From Mesostigma viride (taxonomy: Eukaryota; Streptophyta; Mesostigmatophyceae; Mesostigmatales; Mesostigmataceae), in assembly GCA_009746045.1 (NCBI GenBank), contig RPFO01000106.1:1-47500 (forward strand): a stretch of DNA of 47,500 nt, given 5' to 3'. The notes under the pieces were generated by a model. The model saw only the letters and a list, made by a program, of their open reading frames with translations. It did no database searches and was not told the origin of the DNA. The first letter of the stretch is position 1; each line of letters opens with the position of its first letter. A program made the position numbers and the translations under genes. Positions 39,798-47,500 of the stretch are shown piece by piece.

Positions 39798-40840
39798 GCG
39801 CTGGCTGGTGGCCGTGAGCGCCGCGGCCATCGGGGGCTCACGAGGGGGGTTCCGGCCTCTTGTGACGTGGCTGCCCGCCTTGTCAGCTGGCTTATGGCTC
39901 GGCGGGCCACCCGGGCAAGTCCCCTGCAATTAATACAAAATGCTATGGACCTTGACAAAACTTTTTGCTTGGAGGGGCTTAGGGGGTGGAATATTTGCGA
40001 CGGAGGCACGCTCGTGGCGTCTTGTGTGGCGGTGCGCGCCGCGCGGGCCGTGCCTCTCCACTGCTTTACTGCATGTACATATCTATCTCCTGTCGCCGTT
40101 AAGTTAGTGTAGCGTGGCGTATTTGTATCGTCCCTTGCTGGGGCCGCTTCGGGGGCGTCAGTGTCCTGCCGCAACAGTGGTCAACGCGTTGAAGTGAATG
40201 CGCTGGAGGTGCCTTGAACCCAATCCTTGGGTATGTTCACATGGCAGGCCTGTCGGCCGCTGCGCCTGTCGTTGCGTGTACTTGCAGGCCCTGGACAAAT
40301 GGGACATGTCTGCAAATTTGGCCAGCATGGCCGAATTTCCTTATCCTCGATAAAGGTCTTGGCGTCATAGTGCGAAGGATATTTGGCTGACAACCTTCGG
40401 TGCCAACCTTTGGGTGAATCACCTGGGGCTGTTGGGCACGGACTGTGCTTCTGTGATCGATCGGCTGTTTGCATGCTATATTATTTTATGTTTTTAGTTA
40501 AGAAATCCGGTCAAATGAGACGCCGGTGTATATCTACCTATATCTACCATATCAGTAAAATTAATAATAAAATTAAACAGGGCCCTCGATTCTTATTGTA
40601 TAAGTGACTGGATGTATTGAAACGCAATATGAAAGTGCCATCAAATTGCCCTTGAAAGCGCTGCATTAATTAATTTATTAATTAATTAATTAGGAAAATA
40701 ACACCGTTGGGAGTATATGTAGCAAATTAGCATATGTAGCACATATCCCAGAGAAGGGGCATTAATTAATTAATTTAAAAGCAAAGAAGGGGCATATGGA
40801 TTTTCATACATTCTAAGCTACTTCCTGCAAGGGTGGGAAT
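39798..40840. other. 3' flank of the STAND gene, no gene seen
   Basis: No credible ORF. Becomes AT-rich after 40470, with ATTAATTAATTTATTAATTAA at 40665-40690 and a second ATTAATTAATTAATTTAAA near 40765. Confidence 0.4.
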
Positions 40841-42130
40841 GTAAACAACCCTTGCTCTAGGTGCACCAAGGGCACCTGCACCCCCCAGAGTCTCAAGCTC
40901 AACCCAAATAAGGGGAGCCTGTCGTGGGGGCGGCAGATCATCATGGCTATACAAGAGCTAGAGCGTGGCATCTCAGCAGATCCTAGCTCTGGATCGGGTA
41001 CCACCAGCTCGTTTATTGCTGCCATTCGCCGACTGTACGACCTCGGGCTCACCGGCAGTAGTGCGGGGTTAAACCTGGTTACCGCCTGGCCGACCTGATT
41101 TATGCGGATGACATGCACCACCCTCATCGCGAGCCCCGAGCACATTCAGACCTGGCTGGACTGTCTGGGCCTGGAGGCGCGGGCGGTGGGGTTGGAGATT
41201 AGTGTCGAAACTGAGGCGATGATGATTGTGGCCTCCAGCACACCGCCTCTGCCGCGCCTGCTCGACGGGACGGAGGTCCCGTTCCGCGATCGCTTCAAAC
41301 TGTTGGGGAGTTGGCTCCCTGACACCGCCGACGATGTAGACATCCGGGCATCATTCGGCCTGGCCTGGGCTAGGCTTCGTTCGCTCAACACCTACTGGCG
41401 CTCCAAGGGCCTGGGCGAGCACCACAAGCGCATGCTCTTCAAGGTCCTCGTCCTCACGGTGCTCACGTATGGCGCCGAGGCGTGGACGCTTACACCCACA
41501 CTGGCAGCTAAGCTAGACGGCACAGTTTACAGGATGCTCCGACAGGTCCTGAACGTAGGGTTTTCCAAGCGCCCGTCATTAGAGTCTTTGTATCAGGGCA
41601 TGCCTCGTGTTTCGAACGAGATTAGACAGCGTAGGATACCACCTTGTCGGACACCTTGCTCGCACCAGCCAGGTCGACACCGCCCTTGGTCTGGCAGGCC
41701 CCCAGCGGCTTGGCCAGCCAGGGCGGCATACTCTGACCTGCATGGCCTGGCCCCAAGGGCATTCCCAAAAGGGTAAGGAAACATGTCACGAACTACATCC
41801 AGATGTTGCTGGATGACCTACTGGTCCCAGCCCAGTTTGAATACCGCATCCACTCTCTCTCCCTTCTTTGGAACAACTGCCATGCGGAACAAGACGCGGT
41901 GGCAGAAGATTGTCCAGGCTCACACGCCCGACCCTGTGGGCAAGCCACCTCCCCCCAAGAGGAGGCGTTTTGATCGATGAGTAGGGTAGTTAGGATTTTT
42001 TTCAGACTAGGTAGATTAGCGTTAGGATAGTCCGATTACGCGGCTCTCTCCACTCGATCCACCATCCATCAAGGAATCTGTGCTACATGATCTCCCAACG
42101 GAGGCATGTTGTAATTTAATTTTAATTTTA
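40841..42130 (+). pseudogene. LINE (non-LTR) fragment: RT C-terminal part and 3' end
   Basis: The catalytic box lies in LADLIYADDM (about 41080-41110). A frameshift follows at once; the next frame reads CTTLIASPEHIQTWLDCLG, LEARAVGLEISVETEAMM, FKLLGSWLPDTADDVDIRA, KVLVLTVLTYGAEAWTL, matching the RT thumb of L1/RTE-like elements. Another frame gives RLDSVGYHLVGHLARTSQ, and the end has the same 3' tail as 30609-30960, finishing in an AATTTTAATTTTAAT tail. Most of the RT fingers and palm are missing upstream of YADD. At least three frameshifts make it non-functional. Confidence 0.8.
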
Positions 42131-42200
42131 ATCTCAGCAGAGAGCAGCTCTCTGCATGGGCACATGCAGCATAACTAGATAAAGCTAGGCATCATCTGGA

Positions 42201-42635
42201 GTGTGGCACATCATAGGCACACATCATGGGCTGGCTATCAAGGCCCGCGCAGTGGGGCTTGAGGTCAGCAAGAAGACAGAGGCTCAGGCGATTGGGCTCA
42301 CTCAGCCACCGCCCGCCCTCTTTCTCCTTGACGGCTCTCGAGTCCTGTATCGGGACCGTGTCAAGCTGCTGGGCAGCCTCCTCCCCAGCTGCGAGGCTGA
42401 TGTGGACCACCGCATCTCCCTCGCCTGGCACGCTTTACGCCAATATCGGGCCCTGTGGCGCAAGCCCCTGGGCAAGATCGAGAAACAGGACCTGTTTAAG
42501 GTCCTCGTCCTTCCTGTTCTTACCTATGGGGCCGAGATGTGGACGTACCTCACCGCCGACCTGGCCCGAAAGCTGGACGGCGCGGTCACCAACATGCTGC
42601 GATCCATTTTCAGAGTTGGCTATGCTGCCCATGTT
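42201..42635 (+). pseudogene. Second LINE fragment, RT C-terminal part
   Basis: Reads ARAVGLEVSKKTEAQAIGL, RDRVKLLGSLLPSCEADVD, RISLAWHALRQYRALWRK and KVLVLPVLTYGAEMWTYL, clearly related to 41150-41560 but diverged, so a different LINE copy or subfamily. It stops near VTNMLRSIFRVGYA and runs straight into an inverted LINE piece. Confidence 0.8.
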
Positions 42636-42639
42636 CGAA

Positions 42640-42775
42640 ATGAGGACCGGCCTGTCAGCGGGCCGGAAGCCGATGGCCACAACCTCCATTTTCTTGCTGA
42701 TCATAAGCCCCACCGCCTGTGCTTCCAGTGACAAGCTATCTAGCCAGAGTTGGGCGGACTCCGCGGTCTCCACGA
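42640..42775 (-). pseudogene. Inverted LINE fragment
   Basis: On the minus strand: ESAQLWLDSLSLEAQAVGL, MISKKMEVVAIGFRPADRP, the region just after YADD in related copies. It lies tail to tail with the preceding + strand piece and immediately before the GAAC array. Confidence 0.7.
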
Positions 42776-42780
42776 ACGTG

Positions 42781-43350
42781 GAACGAACGAACGAACGAAT
42801 TGACGTACGTATGTACGAACGTACGTACGGACGATCGCATGATCAAACGATCGCATGATCAAACGATCGAACGATCGAACGATCGATTGATCGAATGAAC
42901 GAACGAACGAAAGAAAGAAAGAACGAAAGAACGAACGAACGAACGAACGAACGAACGAACGAACGAACGAACGAACGAACGAACGAACGAACGAACGAAC
43001 GAACGAACGAACGAACGAACGAACGAACGAACGAACGAACGAACGAACGAACGAACGAACGAACGAACGAACGAACGAACGAACGAACGAACGAACGAAC
43101 GAACGAACGAACGAACGAACGAACGAACGAACGAACGAACGAACGAACGAACGAACGAACGAACGAACGAACGAACGAACGAACGAACGAACGAACGAAC
43201 GAACGAACGAACGAACGAACGAACGAACGAACGAACGAACGAACGAACGAACGAACGAACGAACGAACGAACGAACGAACGAACGAACGAACGAACGAAC
43301 GAACGAACAAACGAAGGAACGAACGAACGAACAAACGGACGGACGGACGG
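42781..43350 (+). repeat. (GAAC)n array, ~450-550 bp, with degenerate edges
   Basis: Perfect CGAA/GAAC units from about 42894 to 43300. The left edge is a mix of related 4-mers (GTAC, GATC, GAAC, e.g. GATCGAACGATCGAAC), the right edge has GGAC units. Protein-like Phe-Val-Arg-Ser and Asn-Glu-Arg-Thr repeats are artefacts. Confidence 0.96.
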
Positions 43351-44055
43351 ACGAACGAACAGGTCCTCAGACGAAAATGCAAACCATCTTACGTACTCAG
43401 GTACTCTGATAGTTCCCACTTACTGGAAAGCCAACAATCCTCTTTAATGAGTTCAGTAAACAATCCTAATTAATAAGGACCCAAGGCTCTCGAGTCACGT
43501 GGTCGATGTCCCCTCACAGGTAGGATGACTCTCCTTCCGTAAGTGATCTCTGGAACTTGAAGTATCACTCAACCTGGATGTAACCGTCACTTTTAACTAA
43601 CTCCACCCACCATGCACTAAATGCAAAGGTGGCGTGCAAACATGCTACTCGGGGACATGCAGTTTTTGGCGTCGCATGCATGCCAAGGGATGTACATAAC
43701 AAGTACTAAACATCAAATCCAGACCATCTCCAAAAAATCCCAGCAGAAGTTTGATATATACATGTATTTCAAACATATCCGTACATACAAATGCACCAAC
43801 AAGGCCAGCTTACATATAGCACTACTAACTCAACATAAAAAGACCTCAGCGCATACATAACCTCCTTACATGACGTTGTCCAGAACGCCGTCCCGTGCGG
43901 GGCATGGGTCCGGGAAAAGTTGTCTCACATATCATCACACACACACATGAGACTCACCTACTGTATCATTCATCGATCCGTCTTGCATCATTGTGCGCAT
44001 GGAAGAGACTCCATGATTAAGTGCCCTGGCATCAGTACAATACACCATGGGCCGG
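43351..44055. other. 3' flank of the glutamine synthetase gene, nothing recognised
   Basis: No credible ORF on either strand. It would hold the 3' UTR of the minus-strand gene; no polyadenylation signal is asserted. Confidence 0.4.
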
Positions 44056-46977
44056 TCAGATTTGCTCAAAATAGCGCTGCTTTTCCCAGTCAGTGACGGC
44101 ACTCTGAAATTGCCTGGTTTCAGTGCGGTAGAAGTGTGCATAATGCTCCTGGACATCCGTGCCCAACGTGCGTCTCACGAATTCACTGGCTTCAAATGCT
44201 TGCACCGCCTCCTCCTGTGTTGGGCGTGTGTGTGTGCGTATACGTGTGTGTGTATATGTGTGTGTATATGTGTGTGTGTTTATGTGTGCGTGTGCGTGTG
44301 CGTGTGCGTGTGTGTGTGTGCGGGCATGTGTGTGCATGTGCATGTGCGTGTGCGTGTGTGCATGTGCGTGTGCGTGTGCGTGTGCGTGTGCGTGTGCGTG
44401 TGTGTGTATATGTGTGTGTATATGTGTGTGTTTGTATGTGTGTGTGTGTGTTTATCTGTGTGTGTGTGCGGGCGTGTGTGTGTGCGTGCGTGCGTGTGTG
44501 TGTGTGTGCGTGCGCGTGCGCGTGCGTGTGCGTGTGCGTGTGCGTGTGCGTGTGCGTGTGCGTGTGCGTGTGCGTGTGCGTGTGCGTGTGCGTGTGCGTG
44601 TGCGTGTGCGTGTGCGTGTGCGTGTGCGTGTGCGTGTGCGTGCGCGTGCGCGTGCGTGTGTGTGTGTGTGTGCGCGTGTGTGTGTGTGTGTGCGTGTGCG
44701 TGCGCGTGCGCGTGGGCGTGGGCGTGTGCGTGTGCGTGTGCGTGTGCGTGTGCGTGTGCGTGTGCGTGTGCGTGTGCGTGTGCGTGTGCGTGTGCGTGTG
44801 CGTGTGCGTGTGCGTGTGCGTGTGCGTGTGCGTGTGCGTGTGCGTGTGCGTGTGCGTGCGCGTGCGCGTGCGTGTGTGTGTGTGTGTGCGCGTGTGTGTG
44901 TGTGTGTGCGTGTGCGTGCGCGTGCGCGTGGGCGTGGGCGTGTGCGTGTGCGTGTGCGTGTGCGTGTGCGTGTGCGTGTGCGTGTGCGTGTGCGTGTGCG
45001 TGTGCGTGTGCGTGTGCGTGTGCGTGTGCGTGTGCGTGTGCGTGTGCGTGTGCGTGTGTGCAGATGTGTGTGTGCCGGGGCCGGGGAGGGTTTAAGAAAG
45101 AGGCACAAGGTTACAGTTTAAAAGGTAAGTAGCACAACCTACAATGCGTGGACCATATCGAGCTAAGCATGAATGAACTGAACTCATAGCATGAGTGTGT
45201 CCATTCGAGCCACAAAACAACTACCATCAGGTTTGTATACTGTGCTAAGCTCATAGCTGTTCCCTGCACGGCGTCCCAAGAACTTAAAACCTACGTGCAG
45301 TCGCGCACGTGGCGAATCGATAATACGCCATTTAAGAAAAAAAAGCTTATAGTAAGTAGAAAAGAGGACCAATGATCCAGTCCTAACAACACCCTTGCAC
45401 CATGCCACACAAAGCAATAATACGTCCTGGTCATTATGCGGGCACTTGTGCACTGTGCTAACCGGTAAAATGACGAGAGACGGCGAACACAGGCAGGTGT
45501 GCATGACGACTTGCCATCCGCTAACAACGTGACGGCAGCTGTGATCTTACTACAACTACAGTCCGGGATGAAAGGTGCGTGGGTGAATGATGGGATGTCG
45601 GCGGGATAAAAAAGTGCTTGGCAGAAGAGGGAGAGATCGGCTGCCATGCAACCATGCAACCATGCAACCATGCAACCATGCAACCATGCAACCATGCAAC
45701 CATGCAACCATGCAACCATGCAACCATGCAACCACGCAACCATGCAACCATGCAACCATGCAACCATGCAACCATGCAACCATGCAACCATGCAACCATG
45801 CAACCATGCAACCATGCAACCATGCAACCATGCAACCATGCAACCATGCAACCATGCAACCATGCAACCATGCAACCATGCAACCATGCAACCATGCAAC
45901 CATGCAACCATGCAACCATGCAACCATGCAACCATGCAACCATGCAACCATGCAACCATGCAACCATGCAACCATGCAACCATGCAACCATGCAACCATG
46001 CAACCATGCAACCATGCAACCATGCAACCATGCAACCATGCAAACTTACTAGCCAATCATCATAATCAAAAGCACACCTTCCCAACCCACCCACCCACCC
46101 ACCCACCCACCCACCCACCCACCCACCCACCCACCCACCCACCCACCCACCCACCCACCCACCCACCCACCCACCCACCCACCCACCCACCCACCCACCC
46201 ACCCACCCACCCACCCACCCACCCACCCACCCACCCACCCACCCACCCACCCACCCACCCACCCACCTATCCGCCCATCCACCCACCCATGCACCCATCT
46301 GCCCATCCATGTGCACAACACCGCATCCATCCGCCCACAGTAATATGTTGAAAAAATCAACTCTCAACATCATGATCATACAAAATCAACCCTCAACATC
46401 ATGATCATACAAAATCAACTCTCAACATCATGATCATACAAAATCAACTCTCAACATCATGATCATACAAAATCAACTCTCAACATCATGATCATACAAA
46501 ATCAACTCTCAACATCATGATCATACAAAATCAACTCTCAACATCATGATCATACAAAATCAACTCTCAACATCATGATCATACAAAATCAACTCTCAAC
46601 ATCATGATCATACATGCATTAAGAGCCTTTAGAATGACTTTTAAGTCACCCACAGCCGCACCCACAAGGTAACATTACCAGGGATATAGATTAAAATACT
46701 AAAGAGTATATTAAAGAGTAATTTATTGACTAATCAGTACTTTTCCTCATTACTTACCAGGGAGCTCGGCAGCGCCACCAGGTGGGTGGCCTTGTACACG
46801 TCCCCAGAGAGCACCGGCGGCGGCTCGATCTTATTCTGGACGCCGTCCACACCAGACGCCAGCGCGGCCGCGATGCCCAGGTAGGGGTTGCAGTCCGCGC
46901 CTGGCAGCCGGCACTCGATGCGAAGCGAGTTGCCGCTGCCGACGACACGGAAGGGCGATGTGCGGTTGTCCACGCTC
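44056..46977 (-). CDS. Type-I glutamine synthetase, last two exons (partial)
   Basis: Glutamate + NH3 + ATP to glutamine. Exon 46977-46758 reads [53 protein letters not shown], then [18 protein letters not shown]. This is the C-terminal catalytic part of class I (GlnA-type) enzymes, with the Arg-bearing NRTSPFR and the Glu/Arg pair in [14 protein letters not shown]. The final exon 44214-44056 reads [47 protein letters not shown] and TGA. Splice signals: acceptor GTCGGCAG/GAGC, donor CTG/GTAAGT, acceptor CACAG/GAGG, with the two exons joining in phase 0. The first visible exon begins with the last base of a codon, so upstream exons lie beyond 47500. It is closer to bacterial/protist GSI-like proteins than to plant nodulin-type ones. 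Intron 44215-46757 is unusual (see separate entries). Confidence 0.85.
44222..45062 (+). repeat. GT/GC-rich microsatellite in the GS intron
   Basis: About 840 bp of GTGTGC, GTGCGT and GTGT units. It contains a higher-order duplication with a period of about 222 bp: the block GTGCGCGTGCGCGTGCGTGT plus GCGTGGGCGTGGGCGTG occurs near 44640-44730 and again near 44860-44945. Confidence 0.95.
45063..45642. other. Unique stretch in the GS intron
   Basis: About 580 bp between arrays, no recognisable exon on either strand. Confidence 0.5.
45643..46043 (+). repeat. ACCATGCA 8-bp array, ~50 copies
   Basis: Only one variant unit seen (ACCACGCA at about 45731). It lies inside the GS intron. Confidence 0.97.
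46085..46266 (+). repeat. (CCCA)n array, ~45 copies, in the GS intron
   Basis: Same unit as 31545-31752, followed by degenerate CCAT/CCGCC units to about 46335. Confidence 0.97.
46356..46615 (+). repeat. 29-bp minisatellite, 9 contiguous copies
   Basis: Unit starts TCAACTCTCAACATCATG and ends ATCATACAAAA; one copy has CAACCCTC. It contains the palindromes CATGATCATG-like and ATGATCAT. It lies within the GS intron, close to the donor side. Confidence 0.95.
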
Positions 46978-47500
46978 CTGCCGACAGGGGGTCACATCCC
47001 AGACGCAATAAGCGGCATCCAACTGATTGCCGCGCAGACTCAGGTGGTGTATCATGACATCCGACTGATAAGGGAGACAAGGATAAGGACTGGGGATGAC
47101 AGTGACCTGAATGGTAAGAATGTAATGCCACTTGGAATATGTGAAAATGTGGCATGTCTCTGCTGATGACGTGGACAAAGGGCTCAAGACAAGGAGTCAG
47201 TGAGCACAATTGAGCTGGGATGGCCTCGAGGTCCGTGGGACGTCATGCTTAACTGCTTGGGTGCAACGCAACAGGGCAGGTACACGGTAGCAGGACAGCA
47301 CATATTTCACGTACCAAGCGGCGACCACCCATCGTATAGCAAGTGCAGACCAGCTAGACCAACTATAGTCACGCTCGCGGCTTGCACGCGCCACAGTCGC
47401 AGGAACGTGCTTAGCGCAGCCAGGAGCAGCATATGTTTTTCTGGCGCACATCATACGTTCACACATCGCTTTGCACACATTATATGTGCATGCATCAGAT
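46978..47500. other. Probable upstream intron of the GS gene
   Basis: Directly 5' of the exon acceptor on the minus strand. No exon of the enzyme is recognisable in three minus frames, so the upstream intron is at least 520 nt and the rest of the gene is outside the window. Confidence 0.5.

Noticed and set aside
46356-46615. Nine regularly repeated 29-bp units, CRISPR-like length
   Set aside because: The copies are contiguous with no spacers, and the context is a eukaryotic intron; it is a minisatellite.
47197-47478. 93-codon minus-strand frame as an upstream glutamine synthetase exon
   Set aside because: No class-I glutamine synthetase motif is present, and the frame has no acceptor/donor pair joining in phase to 46977.

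Overview
The window looks like nuclear DNA of a GC-rich eukaryote, most likely an alga or another protist. It has spliceosomal introns with GT..AG ends and very C-rich acceptor tracts, several kinds of eukaryotic transposon, and long 3- to 9-bp tandem arrays. The species cannot be named from the sequence. Only two host genes are recognisable. Almost everything else is mobile or repeated DNA, much of it nested.

Region 1 (1-21725) is a nest of retroelements. The outer element is a decayed Ty3/gypsy chromovirus on the + strand (about 6970-21725), with its 3' LTR at 21142-21725. It has been split by a CACTA-type MITE in RNase H (7874-8342), a TTAA-flanked piggyBac-like element in integrase (9586-11510), and a complete LTR element, copy B (13241-18808), in a downstream ORF. 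To its left, and in the opposite orientation, is a second copy of that LTR element (copy A, 1213-6969). The LTR of copy A carries a 1.3-kb hAT-type element. Copies A and B share an unusual layout: LTR, extra ORF1, gag with a zinc knuckle, an in-frame UGA, then integrase. No reverse transcriptase is visible in either copy. The LTRs begin AG and end CT.

Region 2 (21726-34770) holds an 8-bp minisatellite and then three head-to-tail copies of an ~800-bp repeat, here called R. Unit R2 is split by a second TTAA-flanked element (23718-25798). Unit R3 is split by a 750-bp element with a 9-bp target duplication and by a 6.86-kb element with ~1-kb inverted arms. Uninterrupted sister copies of R give approximate empty sites for these insertions.

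Region 3 (34771-40840) carries the main host gene: an NB-ARC/STAND ATPase-like protein with a C-terminal WD40 propeller, in three visible exons (35930-39797). Its nucleotide-binding motifs are all degenerate.

Region 4 (40841-47500) has decayed non-LTR retrotransposon pieces, a ~550-bp GAAC array, and on the minus strand the last two exons of a type-I glutamine synthetase gene. The 2.54-kb intron between those exons is made mostly of four different tandem arrays.

My reading is that two functional host genes sit beside a transposon-rich block in which successive insertions can be ordered by their target-site duplications.
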